Shown: positions 22,901 to 33,013, counted from the first letter of the stretch. The stretch: 64,000 nt of DNA from Piromyces finnis (GCA_002104945.1 MCFH01000052.1:1-64000), one strand, 5' to 3'. The notes: generated from the sequence alone by a model not told the origin. Made by a program: numbers and translations.

Positions 22901-24330
22901 TCAACTTTAGAAAGAGATATATTAGAAGCCATGACAGTACAAGTCTCTTGTGATAAAGGATCGTTAACAGATTCATTGTTAATTAAGACAGATTTAGAAC
23001 GATTTTCTTTGGGATTACGAGAATGAGATAACTTAGAATTTGAAAAAGAAGATTTAGGTTTGTCAATAAAAATAGGCAAAGAAACGGAAGAAGAGTTATT
23101 GCAATCAGTAGAAAAAACAGAAGTTTCCTGATGGAATTCGGGAACATTCGAAGGGAGAGTCATACAATGATCCAAGCAATATGAAGAACCAAAGGATAAT
23201 TTATTATTTTCAAAGTCAATACTTGGATTATGTTCCTTAAGCCAACGTAGACCTAGAATACAAGGATATACAGGTAGATCAGTAACGTAAAAGACAGTAC
23301 GGCATAGGTGATCCATGTAGCGAAGATTAAGAAGTGGAGTAACTCCGAACAGTTTTTGGCTACCACCAATACCGAATACGTTGGGTAAATCTTCTTCATA
23401 GTGGTAGGGAATATTGTGATCGTTGCAATAGTCGACATCTATTAGATTAAGTGTAGAACCGGAGTCTATAAGAATTTTTGTGTCTAGTTCAAACGATAAT
23501 TTAAAATTTGAGGTTACCCTATCTTGTTGATTTTTCTTGGAATTGGTAGAATTATTTTGTAGAGAAACTAAAGATTCGAATGCTGAGTTTTTATTTCTTC
23601 TCTTATGACAATCTTTCAGTTGGTGTCCTGGAGATCCACAATAGACACATAAGTTTTCCTTACTTCTTCTTTCTTTTTCTTCCTTGGATAACGGACCAAA
23701 GTATCTTTTCTTCTTGGGATGTTCTTTTAGATTTGTGGAAGCCTTTCTGGAGCCATTGCTGGAATTAGAACTTGGTCCCTTAGTATTTTTGTCAAAAAAT
23801 AATCCCCTGGTAGCAAGTCTGGAGTCTATTCTAGCTGCAATAGTTTGGAGGGAAAACAAATCTCTTGGTCCTGGGAACATCTCTAATATCTTCATTGCAA
23901 CTTCTTGGTTGAGCCCAGCGATAAAAGCATCCATCTTAGCCTCTTCATTCCAGTTAGATTCATCAGAGTATTTGTTAAATTCAAGGATGTATCCTCTGAT
24001 GCCGCCCAAACGATGTTGCTTGAGAGTACGTAGCATTTGATTGGCTACGTAGACTGCATCATTGTTCCCGTAGAATGCCTTTAGTCTTTCCTTGAATGCT
24101 TGGTAGTTGGTCAGACATGGATCATGGTTGTCAATAAGCGTAGCGGCCCAATTTAATGCATTTCCATAAAGGCGAGAAATCAGGTAGATAACCTTGCTCT
24201 CTTCATCTTGATATCTTTCGGGATAAAGGAGAAAAACAAGTTCTATTTTGGCTAAGAAACCTTTGAGATATTTTCTGTCTCCTGCGAAACCGTCTTTTAG
24301 TGAGGCGTTATCAAATATTTGTCCTTCCAT
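19966..24330 (-). CDS. Element B gag-pol polyprotein with chromodomain
   Basis: The 1454-residue polyprotein encodes every activity needed for retrotransposition. In order: gag (about 1-170; FAGDRKYLKGFLAKIEL, ISRLYGNALNWAATL); CCHC zinc knuckle CVYCGSPGHQLKDC (about 228-241); aspartic protease ILIDSGSTLNL (about 288); reverse transcriptase with YIDD (about 682-685); RNase H (IVETDSSNFAIGAVLSQ, YDKELLAI); integrase HHCC domain, then DDE residues in MDFITDL, SDRGAQF and NSVVEQY (about 1115-1225); a GPY/F-like region (RKLGPFRIISKISNLTYKLE); and a canonical chromodomain at the C-terminus with VEEILDKRK, YLIKWKGY and SWEPESNL. The chromodomain is expected to bind modified histone tails and steer integration. 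The ATG at 24330 starts a typical gag. No frameshift separates gag from pol. Confidence 0.97.
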   Translation of the reverse strand: MEGQIFDNASLKDGFAGDRKYLKGFLAKIELVFLLYPERYQDEESKVIYLISRLYGNALNWAATLIDNHDPCLTNYQAFKERLKAFYGNNDAVYVANQMLRTLKQHRLGGIRGYILEFNKYSDESNWNEEAKMDAFIAGLNQEVAMKILEMFPGPRDLFSLQTIAARIDSRLATRGLFFDKNTKGPSSNSSNGSRKASTNLKEHPKKKRYFGPLSKEEKERRSKENLCVYCGSPGHQLKDCHKRRNKNSAFESLVSLQNNSTNSKKNQQDRVTSNFKLSFELDTKILIDSGSTLNLIDVDYCNDHNIPYHYEEDLPNVFGIGGSQKLFGVTPLLNLRYMDHLCRTVFYVTDLPVYPCILGLRWLKEHNPSIDFENNKLSFGSSYCLDHCMTLPSNVPEFHQETSVFSTDCNNSSSVSLPIFIDKPKSSFSNSKLSHSRNPKENRSKSVLINNESVNDPLSQETCTVMASNISLSKVDSCSPKNSFKDSNPTTKLPKELESYMDVFSESSAAQLPPHRPYDCQINLIENAKLFYGPIYPLTDEETRVLKDYIDENLKKGFIRKSKSPAGAPVLFVPKKNGELRLCQDYRELNKITIRDSYPLPLIQDMLEHLGKAKIFSKLDLRSAYNLVRIKKGDEYKTAFTCKFGHFEYLVMPFGLKNAPAVFQHFINDVLENILGIFVYSYIDDLIIFSENHKSHIKHVIEVLDRLRNAGLYAKLEKCEFFVSSIDFLGHRISSEGIHMDPNKVSAIINWPVPSSVKEVQSFIGLANYYRRFIPNFAKVAQPLHRLLRKNVKFDFSSEALDAFNTIKSLISSAPILSHPNRDLPFIVETDSSNFAIGAVLSQKSPDDKMIHPVAFYSRSLTSAERNYPIYDKELLAIVNALETWRHFLKGALTPFTIYSDHRNLLYQKKPEKMSQRLVRWALFLSEFNFKILYRSGSSNGKPDALSRRPDYMDSSLPSDAPFSVLRPENFCALICSISSLNDEILSEYVNDSFYIDICNFLENKNLPAPHPQSNKFSLSNSFLLFDSRIYVPLKCRPSVLKLCHDSPSAGHFGIRKTISLISRDFWWPSISIDVKNYIRSCEICCRSKPSRHKPYGLLQPLEISDHPWASISMDFITDLPPSDGFNTILVVVDRLTKMCHLIPFKGIPSASDTAFAFLNYIFKIHGLPSEIISDRGAQFTSKFWKSICQSLDVNVKYSSPYHHQSNGQTERVNSVVEQYLRCFSNYKGTNWINFLPLAEFSYNNAVQDSTKFSPFFLNYGYHPKYSPVIPDQTNVPRAEEFTRDFEDLMEKLKENLKKAIQVQKKYADKYRQEPPTFKTGDKVWLDSSLIIHKGNKKFNPRKLGPFRIISKISNLTYKLELPKSLKIYPIVHVSNLEPYYEDSFGRIKDPPPPIIVNEEEEYEVEEILDKRKHYGKIQYLIKWKGYPLSEASWEPESNLNCDELIKNFNNSH

Positions 24331-24331
24331 T
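23684..24331. other. No separate gene antisense to element B gag
   Basis: A plus-strand open frame of 118 codons lies at 23684-24040. It is antisense to the gag of element B and has no independent support. Confidence 0.6.
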
Positions 24332-25032
24332 AAAATTAAAAAAATATAATTGTTTGAAAATAAAAATTATGTAAATAAGATAAAGTTATGTTTGAAGAAA
24401 TTAAGAAAGAAAAAAAAAATTAAATCTTTATTATTATTTATTGATTAAAATATTTTAAATATAGACAAAGAGTCAAATTAAATAGTATTGGACCATCAAA
24501 TATTTAATTTTATTAGTATTCAATACTAGGTCCCTTGTAGCTCTTTGTTGATAACGTAGATATTATCAATTGTTAATATTGGAAATGAAAATTTTCAATA
24601 AAAGGAATTAACGGTATTAGTTTCTTTATTGTCACTTACTTAATTAAGCGGAAAGAAAAAAAATAGGTTTAATTCCCCGATTATTAATAATATCTAAACA
24701 ACAAAGTATTACGTATAGGTGTCCAACTATCCACGCTAAGGGAGGTATTGAATCCTAACTTCTTTGTTATTTTAATATTTTTTCAAAAATAATAAATAAA
24801 ATTTAATTTTATTTATTAAAAGTAGAAAACGTTTTATTAGAAAAAGAATTTTTTCTTTATTATTAAATTAAGCGTCCTGGCGCTCCCCTTATAATAACTG
24901 TGGGTTTTACTTTTGTTTTCAGTACCCTTATTGTTAAAATAAGCTTCACTGACTTACTTAATTTTTTAATAAATTAAAAATTCTTCCTTTTTTAAACACT
25001 AAGGTGTTATTATATATTTTAGGAGTTTTTAT
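24331..25032 (-). other. Element B 5' leader
   Basis: Untranslated region of about 700 bp between the 5' LTR and the gag ATG. AT-rich, with no long frame. Its first ten bases are the putative primer-binding site. Confidence 0.7.
25023..25032 (-). promoter_or_regulatory. Element B putative self-priming primer-binding site
   Basis: Element-sense ATAAAAACTC directly follows the 5' LTR and is perfectly complementary to GAGTTTTTAT inside the LTR (25183-25192). Confidence 0.65.
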
Positions 25033-25441
25033 TGTAAAGAACTAATGTTCAATAAATAAAAACACAAATATATAAAAAGGAAAATAATAAAAGCAAATAA
25101 AAATTTTATTATTGAACACTTAACAAAATTATAACAGGTTAGTGTTTAATAATTTTATTTTTATTATAAAATTTCTTTGTTAATAAAAACTCGAATTCAA
25201 AATAATTTTTTGAGAAATTTCACTCGTATTTATATAAATGTTTTTAAAAGTAAATTTATAAAAATTTTACAACTTAATTTTTTAAGCCAATCAGAAATTA
25301 TCTTCTTTGGTAAAATTTCGTTATAAAATATTTTAATAATTAAAAAAAAGATATTAATGAGGTTTCGAACTCGAGTAGTTCAAACCAAGGTCTTAGTTAC
25401 TAACCACTAAGACAGGTTACTAATTTCTATGATTCGTTACA
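25033..25441 (-). repeat. Element B 5' LTR (409 bp)
   Basis: In element sense it starts TGTAACGAATC and contains two adjacent hairpins: GTCTTAGT (25390-25397) with 25406-25413, and GGTTTCGAACT (25361-25371) with 25377-25386 (one bulge). The second contains a B-box-like TTCGAA core, so the pair looks superficially like a tRNA. Confidence 0.95.
25183..25236 (-). promoter_or_regulatory. Element B predicted core promoter and transcript start
   Basis: The element-sense TATATAAATA box occupies 25227-25236. The segment complementary to the primer-binding site starts at 25192, about 35 bases downstream of the box. Confidence 0.6.
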
Positions 25442-25446
25442 CCCAA

Positions 25447-28400
25447 CTTCAATTGAACAATTGATTTCTTCAACTATTTTAATTGAAGATATGATGAAAA
25501 GGAATTCTTTAAGTGAATTTTATTTTAATGGTAGAAGGGCTAATGATCCTATGGATGTGGATGTATTTAAAATTAGTAGAGAGAATAAACGAAAAAGGTA
25601 TGTGAATATTCAAGGATCAAGTAAAAATTACAATGAAAACATAGATAACTTTGAAGAAGAAAAGAAAAAAGGGTTATGTTTTCTTTGTAAACAACCGGGA
25701 CATTTAAAATTTAATTGTCCTAATAGAGTAAATCCCAGAAAAGTGTTAAGAATTGTTAAAGAAAGGACTCCAAAAATTGTTAATCCAAAAATTTACAAAG
25801 TTGGAGTCAAGGGAGTGAAAAGTGATTTAAACCTTGTGGATTTTTACTTGAGTACCAATGAAGTTTCGGAAGTTAAAATTAAGGTTTTAATTGATTCCGG
25901 TTCTGAATTAAATTTCATTAATCCAAGTCTTGCTGAAGACCTTGGTATTAATTTGGAAAAAGTAGAACCATTCCGTGTATCTGGTGTTAGTGATGGAGTT
26001 GTTAGTGTTTGGGAAAGGACTGAGAAGTGCATGCTCCGTTGCAAAAATCACTTCGAAGTAATTCAACTTTATGGATTACAAGTCCCCGGTGTTGATGTTA
26101 TTCTTGGTTTGCCGTGGATAAAGAAGCATAATCCAAATGCTTTCTACGACTCTAAGAAAATCGCTTTTAGTTCTGGTTATTGTGCCAGACATTGTAATAA
26201 AGGCAAAAGAAAGAGAAAACCAAGAAAGAAGTCAAAGAATGATCAGTTAGATCATGATGTTCTCGACCGAAGCTTGACCAAAAAGCCGAAAGTAGATCCC
26301 TCTGTCCCAAAAAATGAAGAAAAAGAATATGTTAAAGGCCGCCTTGTTAGAACCATCAATGATGAAGATGATAGCGATGATGAATATATTAGTTTTAATA
26401 AAAAAGTTAAATGTATTGTAACAAAAATTAATGAAACATGTAATAATGATAACGAATCATGTAGTAATAATAATAATAATGGAAAAGATATTAATAAAGA
26501 TAAATTGGTCGCCGTACCAACCCAATATTTAGAATTTAGTGAAGTGTTTAATGAAAAAAATTGTGAAGTGTTACCTCCTCATAGATCTTATGATTGTGAA
26601 ATCAAACTTAAAGATGATTCGACTTTATTTTATGGACCTTTGTATCCATTAACTGAAGTTGAAAGAGAGGAACTTAAAAAATATATTGATGATAATTTAA
26701 ATAAAGGTTTTATTAGGAAATCATCGTCTCCTGCTGGTGCCCCAATTTTATTTGTTAAAAAAAAGGATGGCTCCCTAAGACTTTGTATCGATTATAGAAA
26801 GTTGAATGATATTACCATTCGTAATTCATATCCTTTACCTTTAATTAGTGACCTTTTGGATAGGGTGAAAAATGCTAAGATTTTTACTAAATTAGACCTT
26901 AAATCCGCTTATAATCTTGTTCGTATTAAAGAAGGTGACGAATACAAAACGGCTTTTCGTACTAGATATGGTCATTTTGAATATCTGGTTATGCCTTTTG
27001 GATTAAAGAATGCACCTGCAACTTTTCAACACTTCATTAACGATGTCCTTAGTGACTATTTAGACGATTTTGTTATCTCATATATTGACGATATTCTTAT
27101 TTATTCTAATAATATCGAAGAACATCATGAGCATGTTAAAAAGGTACTTAAGAAACTACTTGAAAATAATCTTTATGTTAAATTAGAAAAATGTGAGTTT
27201 GATGTTGAGAAAACCACTTTTCTTGGTTATGTCATTTCAAAGGATGGATTGCAAATGGATGAAAATAAAGTTAAAGCAATTCTCGATTGGCCGGTTCCCA
27301 AGAATGTTAAAGAGGTTCAGTCTTTTATTGGTTTATGCAATTATTACAGAATTTTTATTAAAGACTTTGCTAAAATTGCAAACCCTCTTCACAAACTCAC
27401 TAGAAAGAATGTTGCTTTTAACTGGGTGAAAGAAGATCAGGACGCTTTTATTTTATTAAAAACTTTGTTCACGTCAGCTCCTATTCTGAAACATGCGGAT
27501 AGTAATAAACAATTTATTGTTGAAACTGATGCTAGTAATTATGCTGTCGGTGCTATTCTCTCTCAAGAGTTTGACGGCAAATTACATCCCATTGCATTTC
27601 TTTCTAAAAGTTTGACGAGTTGTCAAAGAAACTATCCTATATATGACAAGGAACTCTTAGCTATTATAGTTGCTCTTGAAGAATGGCGTCATTACTTAGA
27701 GGGTGCACGCCATCAGTTCATAATTTATACCGATCACAAGAACTTAACATTTCCTAGAAAACCTGAAATGTTATCTCAGAGACAAATTAGATGGAATTTG
27801 TTCTTATCCAGATTTGACTTTAAACTCATCTATAGAGCTGGAAAGAAATCTGGAAAGCCTGACATTCTGTCTCGTAGAAGTGATCATTTAGTGAATGATA
27901 TTAACTCTAATGTTTCTTGTCTTACAATTTCACTTCATCATAGCGATAACAAACCTTTAATAGATTCTATTTTATCAGAACTTAAAAATGACGATTTGTA
28001 CAATTCCATTGTTCAATTTAAAATGAATGGTTCTACAAGTAATGCACCTATTAAAAACATTGATAAAGTTATTATTGATGGTGAAGGATTTTTGTTATTT
28101 AACAATCTTATTTATGTTCCTAAATCTCTTAGGACTAGAGTTTTAGAACTCCATCATGATTCTGTTGCTGCTGGCCATTTCGGCATTAAGAAAACCGTTG
28201 AACTTATTTCAAGAAACTTTTGGTGGCCAAGATTTCATTCAGATGTTAAATCCTTTATTAAATCTTGCGTGACTTGTTGCAAATCCAAAGTCCCTAGACA
28301 TAAGCCTTATGGTTTGTTATCCCCTTTGGACACTCCTAGTAGGCCTTGGTCTGATATCTCTATCGACTTTATTGTTGATCTTCCTAAGTCCAGAGATATG

Positions 28401-29507
28401 ACTACACTTATGGTTGTTGTCGATAGATTTACTAAATTTGCTCACGCCATTCCTTTACGTTGTCTTCCTACTGCTTCGATTGCTGCTGATGCTTTTATTG
28501 CCAATGTCTTCCGTTTGCATGGTCTTCCTAATTCCATCATTTCTGATAGAGGCTCGCAATTTACTTCTGATTTCTGGTCAAGACTTTGTGACCTTCTTAA
28601 TATCAATCATTCATTGTCAACTGCTAACCATCCGCAGACAGATGGTCAAACGGAGAGGGTGAACGGCATATTAGAACAATATTTCCGTTGTTTTATCAAT
28701 AAGAAGCAGAATAACTGGGTTGATCTTATTCCATTTGCTGAATTTGCATATAATAACACTTTACAGCAATCTATAAATCAATCCCCATTCTTTGCTAATT
28801 ATGGTTTTCATCCAAAGTTCAGCTTGGAAATCCCGGCTAATGATAGACCTAGTAGAGCTGAACAAAGAGTAATTAATATGAATAAAAACTTTAAATTATT
28901 AAAAGAAAGCTTAGAAAAAGCAAAAGAAACATATAAGAAATATGCCGATATGAAAAGAATGAGTCCCCCGGAATTTGAAGTGGGAAAGAAGGTATGGTTA
29001 TTGAAAGATTCTCCGGGAACTAACTTGAAGAAGAAATTAGCACCTCAAATGCTTGGTCCATTTGAGATAATTGGAAAAGTTAGTTCTCTTGCTTTCAAAT
29101 TGAAACTTCCAAAGACAATGAGATGTCATCCAGTCTTTCATGTTTCATTGTTAGAACCATACTTTGAAAACAAGTTTAACGACAGGTCTAATCGTAGGAA
29201 GAGGAACATTCACCTTAACACAGATTTAATTGAAAAAATTCCAGAGAAAATTGAAAAGATGAAATCTGTTAATGGTGAAACATTTTATAAGTTATCATGG
29301 AAAGGATTTGACAAATCCACTTGGATTTCTGAAGATCAGATTCCAGATAAACAATTAATACAAGAGTTTGAAAGAAACTCTAAAAAGTCAAAATATAAGT
29401 CGAACGACTCCTCCATGAAAATTAGAAAGAATAAAGTTGGTAATCTAATCAAGCACAGATACCAACCATTTGTAATTGAAATTCCTTCGAGAAAAGATTC
29501 CTTATAA
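25447..29507 (+). CDS. Element A gag C-terminus and pol (continues gag at 18823)
   Basis: This frame is the direct continuation of 18823-19312 once element B and one CCCAA copy are discounted; codon phase matches exactly. It has no start codon of its own. In order: a CCHC zinc knuckle CFLCKQPGHLKFNC near 25676, aspartic protease VLIDSGSELNF near 25890, reverse transcriptase with YIDD at 27081-27092, RNase H (IVETDASNYAVGAILSQ near 27520; YDKELLAI), integrase HHCC (HHDSVAAGHFGIKK...CVTCC near 28150-28280), DDE residues in IDFIVDL, SDRGSQF and NGILEQY (28365-28680), and a GPY/F-like block LGPFEIIGKVSSLAFKLKLP near 29055. The C terminus holds a diverged chromodomain-like segment (about 29230-29370; YKLSWKGF, TWISEDQI). 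RT to RNase H is strongly similar to element B. Confidence 0.93.
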
Positions 29508-29543
29508 ATTAATCTCGCAGGAGCTCGACTTAGAGAGAGAGAT

Positions 29544-30147
29544 TGTAAAGATATCAAACGCCTCTGTTTGATATCTTTAATGTAACTTAAGCCACAAGTA
29601 TTATTGTTTAAGTTACACAAATTATATTCAGAAAAAGAAAATGAGACATAATTTATTTATTAATAATTAAAGTTTAAAACAAAATAAATTATTAGTTTAT
29701 TTTTAATGTTTAACAAGTAAATTAATATTCTCAATTTAAATCCCTAGTTTTAGTATTTTTTTTTCATAGAAATAAATAAATAATAAATGATTAATATATC
29801 AATAATACATGGGCACATATTCAAATTGAATAGTACTTAATTTGAATTGCCAATTGTATTTTACTAAAAATAGTTATAGTTTAAATATTTATTAATAATT
29901 AAGATTTTAGTGTAGATTTTAAATAATAATATATAAGAAATAAATAGTTATAATATAATATAAATGTATTTAGGAAAAATATAAATAGAAGATATTTTTC
30001 ATCATTTTATCGATGTAATTGTTATTATTAAAATTCTATTATAATAAAAGATATTTTTAATAAAACAATTTTTTATTTTTATTTTAAATTTAGTGTTATT
30101 GTAATAGAATAGATATCCTAATCTATTCTTTCTGTGTCGCCATTACA
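29544..30147 (+). repeat. Element A 3' LTR (604 bp)
   Basis: Same length and apparently the same sequence as 17778-18381. It is followed by the ACAAT target copy at 30148-30152 and the resumed element C LTR. Confidence 0.95.
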
Positions 30148-31059
30148 ACAATATAATTACTTATTGATAACTCAATATTAAAATTTAATATTAAATTATA
30201 TGTATATAGAAAGAAAAAAAATAATAAAAAATTAAATATAGAATTAAGATTAGAACTTAGCGAGTTTATTATAAGGATTTATAATAAACAACAAAAACAC
30301 AAATGGGAAGGAGGATAAGAGTGAGATGTATTAAAATTATGTTTTAATAATATGTTTTTTATTAAAATAGAATTATTTGTTATTTATTATAATTAATTTT
30401 TTTCTTATAATAATAACTCTTGAATTTCTAAAGAATTTCAAGAGTGTCTTATTTATATTTTTATTAGAAATTAAGGTTAAATAAATGGGTTCTAATCTTA
30501 ACAAATTAAATGTTTAGGAAAAGACTAGAAGAAAAACCTAAACAAGTTTTCGACCAATATTCTAATCATATTAGTCATCGTGTAAATTTTAAGTAAAACC
30601 AATTATAATAATCGGGAAAACCTTAAAATACCGATTTCCTAAAGTAAATCCGTGTTTAGATATAATATGTAAATTAATTAGTAATACACAATTAAATTAC
30701 AGGATTCTTATATATAAATATTATTTAAAAATCAAATGTATAAAATATTATTTAACTAAATAAATTAAATAAATAAATTAAGTGCATAAAATATTATTTA
30801 ACTAAATAAATTAAATAAATAAATTAAGTGCATAAAATATTATTTAACTAAATAAATTAAATAAATAAATTAAGTGTATAAAATATTATTTAACTAAATA
30901 AATTAAATAAATAAATTAAGTGCATAATTATTATTTAACTAAATAAATTAAATAAATAAATTAAGTGTATAGAATATTATGTAACTAAATAAATAAATAA
31001 ATTATTAAACTAATAAGAAATATTAATTATTTAGATTGAAATAATTATTATTTCTTACA
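30148..31059 (-). repeat. Element C 5' LTR, main part, with six 46-bp units
   Basis: Continues the LTR broken at 17777; 30148-30152 is the duplicated target. It aligns with 12315-13319 throughout. The 46-bp minisatellite (about 30738-30995) has six units against eight in the other LTR. Confidence 0.92.
30410..30457 (-). promoter_or_regulatory. Element C predicted core promoter and transcript start
   Basis: The element-sense TATAAATA box is at 30450-30457. The 12-base segment complementary to the C primer-binding site begins at 30421, about 30 bases downstream. A stem-loop of roughly 13 bp with one mismatch (ACTCTTGAAATTC...) overlaps the predicted start. Confidence 0.65.
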
Positions 31060-31062
31060 TTT

Positions 31063-31683
31063 TGATAACGGATTGGTAGTTATATTATAACTTTTTAACT
31101 ACTTCTTCTGTTATCTTATATTGTTTTATCTCGACAGCTATTGTACGAGCTTTAACAATATCTACTAGTTTTATTAATTTATTTTAAGTTATTTTATAAT
31201 TTTAATAGTTTTATTATTTTAATAATATTTATATAGAATAATAACACCAGATTTATTCTATAAAATATTATTTATTATTAACACAATAATTACAAATTAG
31301 ACAAGTTTAATTTCGTTTTTATATTTTCTTTTATTTATTGTTCTTACGCTCTTTTTAACAATAATTTTTATTATATAAAAACTTATTTTTTGTCTTTTAA
31401 ATATTATTATGTATTCACTAATTAATTATATTAACTATTATTAAAATTTAACTTATTATTAGTAATCTAAGTCTCTCATTTTCTACTAAAAATTATTATT
31501 ATTCTTTATATTAAAAATTATTTTTATAATTTAACCCAATCAAATATATAAATTTATAAAATATTTGATTTTATGTAAATTATATTTTTATAATAAACTA
31601 TATAAAATTATTTAATAATTATTTTATAATAAAATTTTCTACTAATATCAAATTTATAATATATTTATAATTATTATTTATCA
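31063..31683 (+). repeat. D-family solo LTR, copy 1
   Basis: TG...CA sequence of about 621 bp beginning TGATAACGG and ending TTTATCA. Its first two bases belong to the target copy of element C, which inserted here. ATTT lies on its right side (31684-31687) and also on the far side of element C. Copy 2 is at 38638-39257. It opens with a long imperfect hairpin (GATAAC...GTTATC, with inner TAGTTA/TAACTA). Confidence 0.75.
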
Positions 31684-31687
31684 ATTT

Positions 31688-33013
31688 TGATATAAAATGA
31701 ACCTAAAAACCTTAATTAATAATATAATTGAATATTACTATAAATGTTATATAAGCATAAAATAATGTAATATTGGAATAGATTATAATATAGTTTTTAG
31801 TACATTTTATTTAGTACATTAATGTATTTATCATATTTTTATAATCATGTGATAAATTAAAGTATTTATAGTAATTATAGTATTTAATATAAACAGATAA
31901 ACAAACAAACTTTATAGTTAGATTTTGATATAAATTAGTAGAAAATATAGTAAATTAGTCTCTATCTAAGAATATAATAGTTAGGAGAAGATATTCTTAA
32001 GATCATATAATATTAAGTATGTATTTGAATAATTTATAAATAAAGTATATAAGTCAACCCACAAATCCTGAGTGTATTGAACCGAATTGTATCAATTGGT
32101 GGAGATATCGGTCTCAGGGAGGGATGAGAACTTATATCAAATTTTTTTTTAGTTTATTATAAGTTTTGTTATTTTTTTAGTAAAATATTGGATTATGATT
32201 ATAATGAAGATATAAGAAGAAGTTGTAGAAGATATCGAAGTATAATATAATGACAATATATTTATCAACCTATATATATATATACAATATATATATTATT
32301 TAAGTAGCTAAATTGGAAAATTTAAGCTAAAATTGCATTCCTATAACCAAGAACTCAAGAGAAATCTTAAAGAGAAAAATCCATAATGAAATAACCATTC
32401 TAGGAGTTTCTATAGTTAATATGCTAATGGAGCTACCAGAAAACCAATTATAGACTTTATTTCTGGATTTAATACAGAATACAAGCAAATTGCTATAATT
32501 AAGACAAAAATGCTAAGAAGAGGTTTAAATTTGAAGATAAAAATATAATAAATTCATACCTTTGTCATGATCAACTTGGACAAGTTGAATTTTAAGGAGG
32601 GAGATATGATATAAAATGAACCTAAAAACCTTAATTAATAATATAATTGAATATTACTATAAATGTTATATAAACATAAAATAATGTAATATTGGAATAG
32701 ATTATAATATAGTTTTTAGTACATTTTATTTAGTACATTAATGTATTTATCATATTTTTATAATCATGTGATAAATTAAAGTATTTATAGTAATTATAGT
32801 ATTTAATATAAACAGATAAACAAACAAACTTTATAGTTAGATTTTGATATAAATTAGTAGAAAATATAGTAAATTAGTCTCTATCTAAGAATATAATAGT
32901 TAGGAGAAGATATTCTTAAGATCATATAATATTAAGTATGTATTTGAATAATTTATAAATAAAGTATATAAGTCAATCCACAAATCTTGAGTGTATTGAA
33001 CCGAGTTGTATCA
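31688..33013 (+). mobile_element. Element E, small non-autonomous LTR retrotransposon (1.3 kb)
   Basis: LTRs of 407 bp at 31688-32094 and 32607-33013 (TGATATAAAATG...TTGTATCA) differ at only a few positions. ATTT flanks both ends (31684-31687, 33014-33017). Two bases inside the left LTR is TGGTGGAGATATCGG, a canonical tRNA-type primer-binding position. Just before the right LTR is the purine tract AAGGAGGGAGATA. The 512-bp interior has no intact frame. This is the layout of a TRIM-like or internally deleted element, and the primer site differs in type from elements A, B and C. Confidence 0.85.

Larger units (their letters stand above)
19313..25441 (-). mobile_element. Ty3/gypsy chromovirus element B, complete
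   Basis: LTRs are 19313-19721 (3') and 25033-25441 (5'), 409 bp each and identical by eye, with target duplication CCCAA at 19308-19312 and 25442-25446. It has one intact gag-pol frame on the minus strand (19966-24330), a leader of about 700 bp, a purine tract GGAGGAGGACCA next to the 3' LTR (19722-19733) and a C-terminal chromodomain. It sits inside the gag of element A. Intact frame and matching LTRs mark it as the youngest insertion in the nest and possibly still active. Confidence 0.96.
17778..30147 (+). mobile_element. Ty3/gypsy element A, interrupted by element B
   Basis: LTRs are 17778-18381 and 29544-30147 (604 bp each, identical by eye), with target duplication ACAAT at 17773-17777 and 30148-30152 inside the element C LTR. 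The gag-pol frame begins near 18823, is broken at 19312 by element B and resumes in the same frame at 25447, ending at 29507. The purine-rich stretch agagagagaga before 29543 is the likely polypurine tract. Without B the element would be about 6.2 kb with one open frame, so it was probably competent until B landed. Confidence 0.95.
12279..31059 (-). mobile_element. Ty3/gypsy element C, interrupted by elements A and B
   Basis: This LTR retrotransposon is read on the minus strand. The 3' LTR is 12279-13319. The 5' LTR is 31059-30153 plus 17777-17737, split by element A. The target duplication TTTTG lies at 12274-12278 and 31060-31064. The body has a frameshifted gag (from 17400), protease-RT-RNase H (14615-17128) and integrase (13315-14703), with polypurine tract AAAAGGGGTAA next to the 3' LTR. 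No zinc knuckle and no chromodomain are seen. The promoter in its 5' LTR (around 30421-30457) is now separated from the body by about 12 kb of A and B, so this copy should be silent. Confidence 0.93.

Noticed and set aside
28414-28662. Extra short frames inside the pol genes of A, B and C (for example 27193-27429, 20758-21036, 16032-16223)
   Set aside because: All are shadows in other frames of long, motif-bearing polyproteins.
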